This document shows, in pieces, positions 17,996 through 25,670 of a stretch of 64,000 nucleotides of DNA. Source of the DNA: Cupriavidus necator (lineage in GTDB: Bacteria > Pseudomonadota > Gammaproteobacteria > Burkholderiales > Burkholderiaceae). Every line of letters starts with the position of its first letter. Positions within the stretch are counted from its first letter, which is position 1. The stretch spans positions 1,550,001 through 1,614,000 of the forward strand of contig CP074390.1 in NCBI GenBank assembly GCA_022041995.1, written 5' to 3'. The notes beneath the pieces were generated by a model, which saw only the letters and a program-made list of their open reading frames with translations, had not been told where the DNA came from and searched no databases. A program made the translations under genes and the position numbers.

Positions 17996-18654
17996 CTAAA
18001 CAGCCTGTTGCACCCAGCTTGCCAGTGTCCCTTGACGACCACATATCAGGCACTGGAACATCCCGGTTGACTCGACACTCTGTAACTGGATCGGCTACAA
18101 AACGGAAAGCGATACGTGAGGGAGATTTTTCGGCGCCTGTCGACAGCCTTCCTTCTCCCGAAAGTGCGTTGTGAACCCTCGATGCTATGGCACAGACCGT
18201 CCCGCGGCATTGGTTTGTGCGGTGAGTATGCGCCCCGAAGTTTTTGGATGGCCTTCGCAAGGTCACTTGAGGATGGCAGACCGAACAGGCGAGCCTAATC
18301 TATGCTGAACTGGGTCGCTGAAGACAATCGACGTCGCACCGTCGTGACTACGAACCAGCAGCGATCGCGTGCAACAATCGGATTCGCTTCTTATATTGCA
18401 ACGGGCTCGACGCCATCACCGCCTTAAAACGGCGATGGAAACCGACAGCCTTACGACTCGCCCTCGCAGCTTCATCATCGGCAAGCGGAGCGCGCAGGCC
18501 CGCGCGGGCCAAAGGCGTCAGGGGTCAAAGCCGGATGGCAGCGGCTCCCGCGGCGCGGGGCGCACGCCCCAACCCGGCGGCGGTACACCAGGACGCACAG
18601 GGTGCCCGGGCGATGAGTACTGCAGAATCGTGTCGGTGTTCAGATGGATCAGTC
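17996..18654. other. gene-free stretch between the IS element and the SDR island
   Basis: About 660 bp with no supportable coding frame, RNA gene or clear repeat. Short open frames lack conserved features and ribosome binding sites. The location next to an IS element suggests eroded sequence from earlier insertions, but I see no readable remnant. Confidence 0.5.
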
Positions 18655-19434
18655 TTACGCGGTGGGAATGGTTCCACCGTCGATCACGTACTCTGCCCCG
18701 CTGATCGCCGCCGCACGCGGCGAGATCAAAAAGGCGATCAGGTCGGCGACTTCCGCCGGCTTGCACGGCCGCCCGAGCGGGATGCCACCCAGCGCATCCA
18801 TGATGATCTGCTTGCCGCCTTCGTAATCCGTACCGGCCTGGCTGGCAAGCCGTTCTGCCAGCGCAACTGCCGCTTCGGTTTCCACCCAGCCCGGCGACAC
18901 GCGCACGACGCGCACGCCCTTAGGCGTGATTTCCTTCGACAGACTCTTGCTGTACGTGGACAGTGCAGCCTTGGCGGCAGCATAAGCCGTGGTCGATTCC
19001 GGCAAGGGCAAACGATTCTGGATGGACGTGACGTGGATGATGACGCCTGCACGTTGCTCAATCATCTTCGGCAACAACGCCCGATCCAGTCGTACGGCCG
19101 GAAACAGATTGAGGTTCAGCTCTTTCTGCCATTCGGTTTCATCCAGCGCGGCAAAACCGCCTGCCGGGGCTGACGATCCGCCCAGGACATGGATGATGGC
19201 GTCCACGCCACCCAGCCGGTTTTCGATGGCCTGTGCTACGGTGGCGCAACCCTCCGGCGTAGTGAGGTCGGCTTCGACGAACATGGCGTCGGGAATGAAG
19301 TCCGGCTTGGCACGAGCCGTCGTCAGGATGCGCGCGCCGAGTTCGCCGAGCAGTTCGACGACGGCGCGGCCAACGCCCTTCGTGCCAGCCGTGACCAGCA
19401 CACGCTTGCCCGTGAGTTCGCGGTTCGTGGTCAT
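18655..19434 (-). CDS. SDR family oxidoreductase
   Basis: A 259-residue short-chain dehydrogenase. The glycine motif is TAGTKGVG, slightly different from the classical TGxxxGxG; the catalytic YAAAK is present (STTAYAAAKAALSTY), with HVTSIQNRLPLPES upstream and GAEYVIDGGTIPTA at the C-terminus. The start overlaps by one base (TGATG) the stop of the preceding SnoaL-like gene, so both form a two-gene operon divergent from the HxlR regulator. A quinone, ketone or aldehyde reductase role fits HxlR control, but the substrate is unknown. Confidence 0.9.
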   Translation of the reverse strand: MTTNRELTGKRVLVTAGTKGVGRAVVELLGELGARILTTARAKPDFIPDAMFVEADLTTPEGCATVAQAIENRLGGVDAIIHVLGGSSAPAGGFAALDETEWQKELNLNLFPAVRLDRALLPKMIEQRAGVIIHVTSIQNRLPLPESTTAYAAAKAALSTYSKSLSKEITPKGVRVVRVSPGWVETEAAVALAERLASQAGTDYEGGKQIIMDALGGIPLGRPCKPAEVADLIAFLISPRAAAISGAEYVIDGGTIPTA

Positions 19435-19760
19435 CAGTGGATCTCTAGAAATTCAATCTTGTGGTCCGTGAGCCGGAATACATGTTTCAGGTCGGCGAGA
19501 CCTCCGGGGAAGTTGCCAGCATATTGAGCCACGACAGTGACGCGGGCGTCGTCTTGCACGAACGTCAACGGCTCTACGCTATAGGCATACTTGCGCTGCG
19601 CTTCCGCCAGCCAGGTTTCGATTGCTTCGTGTCCCTGATACGTCTGGCCTTCATCGTGGACAACGGCCTTTTCGGAAAAAGCACGTCGCAGCGATGAAGG
19701 CGCGGCACCATTGCTCACCTGAAAAAAAGTGGAGACCGCATCGGGTAGTGAAATGTCCAT
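19434..19760 (-). CDS. NTF2-like/SnoaL-domain protein
   Basis: A 108-residue protein of one SnoaL-like domain: FFQVSNGAAPSSLRRAFSEKAVVHDEGQTYQGHEAIETWLAEAQRKY at the front and VVAQYAGNFPGGLADLKHVFRLTDHKIEFLEIH at the end. Such domains bind small ligands, often as isomerases, and commonly sit beside SDR genes. The start at 19760 (MDISLPDAVST) follows an AAGGAG-like site; an in-frame GTG-less upstream start at 19781 is weaker. It is the first gene of the operon facing the HxlR gene. Confidence 0.8.
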   Translation of the reverse strand: MDISLPDAVSTFFQVSNGAAPSSLRRAFSEKAVVHDEGQTYQGHEAIETWLAEAQRKYAYSVEPLTFVQDDARVTVVAQYAGNFPGGLADLKHVFRLTDHKIEFLEIH

Positions 19761-19808
19761 GCAAGGAGCCTCTGATGGCAAAGTGTCGATACAGGAATTT
19801 TCGCTATA

Positions 19809-19846
19809 AACTTACTATTGAACAAGAACGCACGGAAAAGTAAGTT
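19809..19846. promoter_or_regulatory. candidate HxlR operator (inverted repeat)
   Basis: AACTTACT (19809-19816) and AGTAAGTT (19839-19846) are perfect inverted arms separated by 22 bp, centred in the 94-bp divergent region between the SnoaL-SDR operon and the HxlR gene. TATAAA at 19805-19810 overlaps the left arm and could be a -10 element. The half-sites resemble the TTACTAT/GTAAGTA style of DUF24 regulator boxes. Confidence 0.6.
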
Positions 19847-19854
19847 ACCTACCT

Positions 19855-20196
19855 ATGGGAAAGGAATACACCCCCGACACGGCCGCAGTTGGTGTCGAAG
19901 CAGTGCTTAAATTGCTGGAAGGGCGCTGGAAGCTGGTCATCCTGTTCCACCTTTTCGATGGCAAGGTGCAGCGTTTCTCTGATCTGGAGAAGCTCATCCC
20001 TGGTATTTCGCAAAAGATGCTCGCGCAGCAGCTACGCCAGTTGGAGGCGGACGGGATCGTGGCAAGAAAGCTCTATGCCCAGGTGCCGCCCAAGGTGGAA
20101 TACCGGTTGACTGATTGGGGACAAGCACTCTGTCCCGCTCTGGACGCTCTTCTCAAATGGGCGGAGCAGCGCAACGAGTTGCTAAAAGCTGTCTGA
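19855..20196 (+). CDS. HxlR-family (DUF24) transcriptional regulator
   Basis: A 113-residue single-domain winged-helix regulator. Family features are LLEGRWKLVILFHLFDGKVQRFSDLEKLIPGISQKMLAQQLRQLEADGIVARKLYAQVPPKVEYRLTDWGQAL. HxlR proteins usually bind as dimers and respond to aldehydes, quinones or other electrophiles. There is no conserved N-terminal cysteine of the YodB redox type. It is divergent from the SnoaL-SDR pair and overlies a dyad in the intergenic region, so it most likely regulates that pair and itself. Confidence 0.93.
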   Translation: MGKEYTPDTAAVGVEAVLKLLEGRWKLVILFHLFDGKVQRFSDLEKLIPGISQKMLAQQLRQLEADGIVARKLYAQVPPKVEYRLTDWGQALCPALDALLKWAEQRNELLKAV

Positions 20197-20367
20197 TGCC
20201 GAGTAGATTCCCTAGGTAATCTCCGTTGATTGGCCGAGCAAGCCAAGCCGGATCAGACTCTTAGGCACACGGTTGGGCAGACTCGCATGGTCGCCGTGTT
20301 CGAGAGATGAAGCCATTGTTGCGCCCGCCCTGTTGGGGCGGTCCACCGTACGAAGCCGGCGAGCGGA

Positions 20368-21081
20368 TCAACCCGCCGCCGTCTTGATCACATACTGGCT
20401 GGTCGGCAGCACGTCGATCTTGTCAATCAATGAAACGGTGGCAACTATCCATCATGGCCTGCAGATTGTCCTGTAGCTTTACATCATCCCCGACCGCATC
20501 GAAGAACGCATGCGGGCTGGTCATCGCCGCGGCCGGGAAGCATTCCTCGACGATGGCGTCCACTGCCGGTGCGCCATGGGTCAGCGGGCGCACCACCACG
20601 TTTTGCACATAAAGGAAATTATCCTGCGTGTCGATCGCTACCTGGGTGTGGTGGTTGTGCCAGATATCCAGCCAGGCTTCCGGTGTCAGCCGAGGGGGGC
20701 GCTTGAGAAAGGCGAGCTGGGCAAAGCCTTCGGTGCGCTCGCCCAGGCGAGCCGGGAAACGTGTGTTGCGGATCGGTTGCGATTCGGTCACCAGATAGGC
20801 TGCCTGGCGCGCCACTGCCTGCCCGATCGCATCGTCGAACGGCTGGCGGAATGGCTTGATTGCGCTGTTCATCCACACGCTGACCAGGCCGTCCATCAGC
20901 GGCTGGCTGTTGGACTGACGTAGTCCGGTGGCTGGCGCTACCGCCTCATCCGCCACTTCACCTGTACGCCACGCGCACCAAGCGCGAGCAATTTCTCCGG
21001 TAATTCGCCGCGCAGACGTTGGGCAAACTGCTCAACGCCGTCACGCGGGTCGCGCCATACGATGTAGACGACTTTTTCCAT
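20368..21081 (-). pseudogene. EthD-domain protein, disrupted by two frame lesions
   Basis: The N-terminus MEKVVYIVWRDPRDGVEQFA runs to TAG at 20938. The bulk continues in another frame from about 20956 (VADEAVAPATGLRQSN... to CHRFID, TGA at 20423) and carries the EthD pattern RPPRLTPEAWLDIWHNHHTQVAID. Past that stop, an intact tail IDKIDVLPTSQYVIKTAAG reads to TGA at 20368. One missing base near 20957 and a tandem ATTG duplication at 20424-20431 account for both breaks; repairing both gives 711 bases, an exact 236-residue frame. GGAAAG lies before the ATG. Ancestral role is probably ligand binding in a cyclic-compound pathway. Confidence 0.8.
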
Positions 21082-21102
21082 GGTTGGCTTTCCTTTCGGC
21101 TG

Positions 21103-21567
21103 TCAGGCGGGGGCAAACATATTGGCGGTCACCTTGAACGTGTCCGGGATAGGGGCAGTGACGGTTTCGAATACGCGCCTGTAGCCGGTGGAGATGATGC
21201 GCCACTCACCATCGCGCTTTACGTACTCGTCCTCGTAAAAGGCTGTGCCGTGCAGCATCCAGCTGTTGGCGAGGTCGATCACATGGTCTTCCAGATACCA
21301 GGTGCCCTTGGCACGGTCTGGCGCGGTCAGCTTGATCTCCGGGTGGTGGCCCTGGTGCTTGGTCAGGAGGGTGGCGTCGTCCATTAGCTTGCGGATGCCG
21401 GCGATAAAGGCATCGCGGCTGTCGAAGCTGTACTTGCCGCTATCCAGCCAGGTGTTCAGCTCGGGGGCCAGGCAGTCGGCCAGCGCCGCCCAGTCGTGCC
21501 GGTCCAGCGCGCGAAAATAGCGGTATTTGAGCTGGCGGACGCGTTCGAGCTCGAGAAATTCGTCCAT
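21103..21567 (-). CDS. NTF2-like/SnoaL-domain protein
   Basis: A 154-residue protein of the SnoaL-like fold: LERVRQLKYRYFRALDRHDWAALADCLAPE at the start and GTAFYEDEYVKRDGEWRIISTGYRRVFE near the end. Similarity of layout to the protein at 21749 suggests paralogues. It precedes the EthD pseudogene by 21 bp, so the two once formed an operon. It is divergent from the SnoaL-SDR-SDR unit. A hydratase or isomerase role is possible; no catalytic residues can be assigned. Confidence 0.82.
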   Translation of the reverse strand: MDEFLELERVRQLKYRYFRALDRHDWAALADCLAPELNTWLDSGKYSFDSRDAFIAGIRKLMDDATLLTKHQGHHPEIKLTAPDRAKGTWYLEDHVIDLANSWMLHGTAFYEDEYVKRDGEWRIISTGYRRVFETVTAPIPDTFKVTANMFAPA

Positions 21568-21612
21568 CGGGGTCTCCTTGTCGGGGGCTGCGTGAGGTCG
21601 AGCCGATGGTAG

Positions 21613-21648
21613 GACGGCGCTGCCGTCATACTCATCGTCCGCGCGGAC
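21613..21648. promoter_or_regulatory. paired dyads in the divergent SnoaL promoter region
   Basis: GACGGC/GCCGTC (21613-21627) and the perfect 12-bp palindrome GTCCGCGCGGAC (21637-21648) lie side by side in the 181-bp gap between two SnoaL-headed operons. They may be operators for a regulator not seen in the window. Confidence 0.4.
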
Positions 21649-21748
21649 TACGGAGATGCTCGCTAGTCCGAACGGGGGAGCGCCAGGCGTGGTGGCTGGG
21701 TTAGCGTGCCGGCCATGGGTCGGATGTACCGGCCGTCAAGGAGACCTC

Positions 21749-22264
21749 ATGAGCCCCTCTCTCGAGCTGGAACAGCGCCTGCGCAAGCTGGAGGATCTGG
21801 AAGCGATCCGCCAGTTGAAGGCACGCTATTTCTTCTGTTGCGACCAGAAAGACCCGCAAGGTGTGCGAGACTGCTTCGCTAGCGGCCAGGTACTGATCGA
21901 TTACGGCCGCCTCGGCGTGTTCCACGAACGCGATCAGTTGGTCGAGCTATTCGAGCGGCTCGGCTGCCACGAACACATCGTCGAGATGCATCACGGAGTC
22001 AACCCGCAGCTCACCGTGGCTGATGCTGACCATGCCTACGGCACCTGGGGACTGCATTACCAGCAGATCGATACACATACCAGCACGCTAACCCAGTTCG
22101 GTGCCTACTACGAAGACGAATACCGCAAGCTGGATGGCGCCTGGAAGATCATCTCCACCCGCTGCGTGGTGACTTCCACCATGGCGCTGCAACTGGATGC
22201 TGCGACAGTCCGAACCCTATTCGCCGGCCGCGCCCCCTCGCTAGCTGAGGCGCCAGCCTCCTGA
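21749..22264 (+). CDS. NTF2-like/SnoaL-domain protein
   Basis: A 171-residue SnoaL-like protein: LEDLEAIRQLKARYFFCCDQKDPQGVRDCF near the start and GAYYEDEYRKLDGAWKIISTRCVV near the end. HxxH-type MHHG is present near residue 90, as in several nuclear-transport-factor-2-like enzymes. AAGGAGACCTC is placed well before the ATG at 21749; the longer in-frame start at 21656 has no such site. It is followed after 45 bp by two SDR genes in one operon. Confidence 0.85.
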   Translation: MSPSLELEQRLRKLEDLEAIRQLKARYFFCCDQKDPQGVRDCFASGQVLIDYGRLGVFHERDQLVELFERLGCHEHIVEMHHGVNPQLTVADADHAYGTWGLHYQQIDTHTSTLTQFGAYYEDEYRKLDGAWKIISTRCVVTSTMALQLDAATVRTLFAGRAPSLAEAPAS

Positions 22265-22309
22265 ACCGGATCTCACCATCACCATTTTTCCAACAGCAGG
22301 AGCCAAAAC

Positions 22310-23068
22310 ATGGCAGCAAATCTGCAGGGCAAAGTTGCCCTGGTCACTGGCGCCGGTCAGGGCGTCGGGCAGGGTATAGCTTACGCGCTGGCGGCGGAGG
22401 GCGTCTCGGTGGCCGTTGTCGGACGTACTTTGAGCAAGCTGGAAGCCACCTGCGCCGAAATCGCGCGTCGTGGTGGCCGCGCGAGGCCGTTTCTGTGCGA
22501 CGTGATGGTCAAGCAAGACATCGAGCGCTGTGTGGCCAAGATGGCACAGACCTTCGGAGGCATCGACATCCTGATCAACAACGCGCAGGTGGTGCCGCTG
22601 GGCAACCTGCTGGACGTGAGCGACGAAGCCTTTGTCGAAGGCATCGATTCCGGCCCGCTCGCAACCTTGCGCCTGATGCGCGCGTGCCACCCATACCTGA
22701 AGGGGGGCGGTGCAGTGGTCAACTTCGCCTCGTCGGCGGCGGTGCGCTGGGATGCCTCCGGTTACGGTGCCTACGCCGCGGTCAAGGAGGCGATCCGTTC
22801 GCTTACCCGGGCTGCTGCCTGTGAATGGGGAGCCGATGGCATTCGCGTTAACACGATCGCGCCGCATGCGCTGTCGCCCGGCATGGAAGGCTGGATCGCC
22901 GCTCGCTCGGACGAGGCTGCCGCCTTCTTCAAGACTATCCCTCTTGGCCGCGTTGGCCACTGCGAACAGGACATCGGCCGGGCGGTGGTGTTTCTGGTCG
23001 GCAGCGATGCCGGCTACCTGACCGGCGCCACCATCCCGCTCGACGGTGGCCAGGCCTATTGGGGCTGA
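22310..23068 (+). CDS. SDR family NAD(P)-dependent oxidoreductase
   Basis: A 252-residue classical SDR. TGAGQGVG binds the cofactor, NNAQ replaces the usual NNAG, NFASSAAV holds the catalytic serine and YAAVK supplies the tyrosine-lysine pair. The C-terminus GYLTGATIPLDGGQAYWG is typical. It lies 45 bp behind the SnoaL gene and 25 bp before a second SDR. Pairing of SDRs with SnoaL-like proteins is common in degradation of cyclic alcohols and steroids; the substrate here is not determined. Confidence 0.92.
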   Translation: MAANLQGKVALVTGAGQGVGQGIAYALAAEGVSVAVVGRTLSKLEATCAEIARRGGRARPFLCDVMVKQDIERCVAKMAQTFGGIDILINNAQVVPLGNLLDVSDEAFVEGIDSGPLATLRLMRACHPYLKGGGAVVNFASSAAVRWDASGYGAYAAVKEAIRSLTRAAACEWGADGIRVNTIAPHALSPGMEGWIAARSDEAAAFFKTIPLGRVGHCEQDIGRAVVFLVGSDAGYLTGATIPLDGGQAYWG

Positions 23069-23093
23069 CTTCTTAACCAATATGGAAACAACT

Positions 23094-23870
23094 ATGAATC
23101 GATTGGCCAACAAGGTCGCCATCGTCACCGGTGGCGCACGTGGCATGGGCGCCGAAACCTGCCGCCTGTTCGTACAGGAAGGCGCCAGGGTGGTGATCGC
23201 CGATGTGCTGGAGCGGGATGGTCAGGCGCTGGCAAGGAAGCTGGGAGAAGCGGCCTGCTACCACCGCCTCGACGTCAGCGACGAAGCCAACTGGCAGCAA
23301 CTGGCAGAGCAGACCATCGAGCGCTTCGGACGCATCGACGTGCTCGTCAACAACGCTGCGGTGCTGGTGTTCGGCGCCATCACCGATCTCTCCACAGGCG
23401 AGTTCGAGCGCGCCTTGTCGATCAACCTGCTCGGCACCTTCCTTGGCATCCGTGCAGTGGCTCCGCTGATGCAGGCGCAGCGTGCCGGTTCCATCGTCAA
23501 CATCTCGTCGGTGGATGGCATGCGCGGCGTCAATGCATTTCCCGCCTATGTGGCGAGCAAATGGGGCGTACGCGGGTTGACCAAGGCGGCGGCGCTGGAA
23601 CTTGGCCACCACGGCGTGCGCGTCAATTCGGTCCATCCCGGCGGCATGAATACCCAGATGGCCAACCCGCGTGGGCTGACCGCGGACGAACTGAACAAGG
23701 ACTATCGCCAGGTCCCGCTGCAGCGCATCGGCGAGCCGGTGGAAATTTCGCGCGCGATATTGTTCCTGGCCAGCGATGAGGCCTCGTACTGCAACGGCAG
23801 CGAGTTGACGGTGGATGGCGGCATGGTGGCCGGTGCCTACTATCCGGGCCTGCCGGGCGCGCCGTTCTGA
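23094..23870 (+). CDS. SDR family oxidoreductase, hydroxysteroid-dehydrogenase-like
   Basis: A 258-residue classical SDR with TGGARGMG, VNNAAV, NISSVDGMRG and YVASKWG motifs. The pattern GARGMGAE and the overall layout resemble 3-alpha/20-beta-hydroxysteroid dehydrogenases, which oxidise alicyclic alcohols; that assignment is by resemblance only. The start at 23094 (MNRLANK) is preferred over 23082 because GGA is spaced correctly before it. It is the last gene of the SnoaL-SDR-SDR operon, followed by an intrinsic terminator. Confidence 0.9.
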   Translation: MNRLANKVAIVTGGARGMGAETCRLFVQEGARVVIADVLERDGQALARKLGEAACYHRLDVSDEANWQQLAEQTIERFGRIDVLVNNAAVLVFGAITDLSTGEFERALSINLLGTFLGIRAVAPLMQAQRAGSIVNISSVDGMRGVNAFPAYVASKWGVRGLTKAAALELGHHGVRVNSVHPGGMNTQMANPRGLTADELNKDYRQVPLQRIGEPVEISRAILFLASDEASYCNGSELTVDGGMVAGAYYPGLPGAPF

Positions 23871-23900
23871 CACTTCTGGGCAATAGCTTACCGCTCAATC

Positions 23901-23930
23901 ACCCCAGCGCAGCAGTTGGGGTTTTCTTTT
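23901..23930 (+). terminator. intrinsic terminator after the SDR operon
   Basis: ACCCCA and TGGGGT pair around GCGCAGCAGT and are followed by TTTCTTTT. It lies 30 bp past the SDR stop. Confidence 0.8.
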
Positions 23931-24527
23931 GGTTCTTATATGAACGCGCCTCATCTTAGGCGAAAGCCCTGCATGAACTAATTTCGCAACAGCTTCTAAG
24001 GAAGAGCGCCGCGTGAGCTATCGCACTATAGCTATTGCGCGGGCCAACGGCCCTTCGACCGCTTTGAGCGTCTGTTGATGGAGTCAAAAGAGTCCTGGAA
24101 CACGACACGATCAATGACCGCAATTGGCCGAACTCGGCCGACTGTCCACCGCCAGCCCACAGCAGTCTCTGACCGTCCCCCTCTCGGACATTCTTCATAT
24201 CGATCTCAATGGCCCGGTCGGGTTCGCTACACCTTTTTAAGCTTGTGGCCGCGGCCGGAAGTCCATGGCCGCGTGAACGGTTACGCGACCACGTGGAACG
24301 GGCGTTGGAAGGCCGCGGCCAGGGGGCTTGCCTCAAGGCACTCGCCGGTCGACGGCTTCTCCAGGATTCCCCCTAAAGTCTCCCAACCCGCCCGCCGTTA
24401 ACCCCCAACCACCTCCCATTTCCCAAACAACACCCAATTCCCCCGCCTTTTCGCGCGAATGGGAAGCCCCCGCGCTTCGATAATCCCTGCTGACGAATAG
24501 CGGCTTGCCGCTTCGCACGGAGCGTGG
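23931..24527. other. intergenic region upstream of flhB
   Basis: About 600 bp without a supportable gene. It holds a sigma-28-like promoter at 24374-24401 and a short GGCCGA/TCGGCC dyad near 24126-24139. The middle part may be eroded sequence bounding the accessory island; no repeat or RNA gene was recognised. Confidence 0.5.
24374..24401 (+). promoter_or_regulatory. sigma-28 (FliA)-like promoter before flhB
   Basis: TAAAGTCT at 24374-24381 and GCCGTTAA at 24394-24401, with 16 bases between TAAA and GCCG, closely match the flagellar sigma consensus (TAAA-N15-GCCGATAA) apart from one extra spacer base. It lies 127 bp before flhB. Confidence 0.6.
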
Positions 24528-25670
24528 ATGTCCGAAGAAAGCGATCTCGAGAAAACCGAACCCGCCTCACCCCGGCGCCTGGAAAAGGCGCGCGAGGAGG
24601 GGCAGGTGGTGCGTTCGCGTGAGCTGGCCACGTTCATCATGCTGATCGCCGGCGTCACCGGCCTGTGGACGCTGGGCGGCCATCTGGGCCGCAGCCTGAA
24701 CCAGGTGATGCAGGGGGCGCTGCGCTTCGAGCCGGCAACGGCGTTCGATACCTCGCGCATGCTGTCGCGCTTTGCCATGATGGTGTGGGACAGCCTGCTG
24801 GCATTCCTGCCGCTGCTGTTCCTGTTCGGCGTTGCCGCGCTGGCGGCGCCGTTGCTGCTGGGGGGCTGGGTGTTCTCGGGCAAGTCCTTCGCGCCGCAGT
24901 TCTCGCGGCTGTCGCCACTGGCGGGGCTGGGCCGGATGTTCTCCGCGCATTCGCTGGTGGAGCTGCTCAAGGCCGTGGCCAAGTCGCTGCTGGTGGGCAG
25001 CGTGGGCGCCTGGGTGCTGTGGCGGCGACTGCCCGAGGCCATCGCGCTGATGAATGCGCCGGTGCAGGAAGCGCTGCTGCACATGGTCGACCTGGTCATG
25101 TATTGCTGCCTGGTGGTGTCGCTGTCGCTGCTGGTGGTGGCGGCCATCGACGTGCCGTGGCAGTACTGGGAATTCTTCAAGAAGCTGCGCATGACCAAGG
25201 AAGAGGTCAAGCAGGAATTCAAGGAAAGCGAGGGCGACCCGCATATCAAGGGCCGCATCCGCCAGCAGCAGCGCGCCATGGCGCGCCGCCGCATGATGAC
25301 CGAGGTCCCAAAGGCCGACGTGGTGGTGACCAACCCCACTCACTTTGCCGTGGCGCTGCGCTATGAGGAAGGGCGCATGGGCGCGCCGCGCGTGGTGGCC
25401 AAGGGCACCGGCGATATTGCCGCCCGCATCCGCGCGCTGGCCGCCGAGCACCGCGTGCCGCTGATGTCTGCCCCGCCGCTGGCGCGCGCGCTGCACCGCC
25501 ACGTGGAGCTGGGCCAGGAAATCCCCGCCGGACTGTATACCGCCGTGGCCGAAGTGCTGGCCTGGGTCTATCAACTGAAGCACTGGCACTACTCGCAGGG
25601 CCCGCAGCCGCAGGCGCCCGCGGACCTGCTGGTGCCCGCTGAACTCGCCGTACCGGAAAGCCGAGAATGA
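24528..25670 (+). CDS. flhB: flagellar biosynthesis protein FlhB
   Basis: A 380-residue inner-membrane export-gate protein that switches the flagellar type III apparatus from hook to filament substrates. It opens with the conserved MSEESDLEKTEPASPRRLEKAREEGQVVRSREL region, has four hydrophobic segments between about residues 35 and 210, and carries the NPTH autocleavage motif at residue 269. The cytoplasmic tail after the cleavage site is complete. GGAG stands five bases before the ATG. The stop overlaps flhA by four bases. Confidence 0.98.
   Translation: MSEESDLEKTEPASPRRLEKAREEGQVVRSRELATFIMLIAGVTGLWTLGGHLGRSLNQVMQGALRFEPATAFDTSRMLSRFAMMVWDSLLAFLPLLFLFGVAALAAPLLLGGWVFSGKSFAPQFSRLSPLAGLGRMFSAHSLVELLKAVAKSLLVGSVGAWVLWRRLPEAIALMNAPVQEALLHMVDLVMYCCLVVSLSLLVVAAIDVPWQYWEFFKKLRMTKEEVKQEFKESEGDPHIKGRIRQQQRAMARRRMMTEVPKADVVVTNPTHFAVALRYEEGRMGAPRVVAKGTGDIAARIRALAAEHRVPLMSAPPLARALHRHVELGQEIPAGLYTAVAEVLAWVYQLKHWHYSQGPQPQAPADLLVPAELAVPESRE

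Noticed and set aside
20331..20343. CCGCCC/GGGCGG hairpin as a terminator
   Set aside because: No T-run follows on either strand, and the stem is short for GC-rich sequence.
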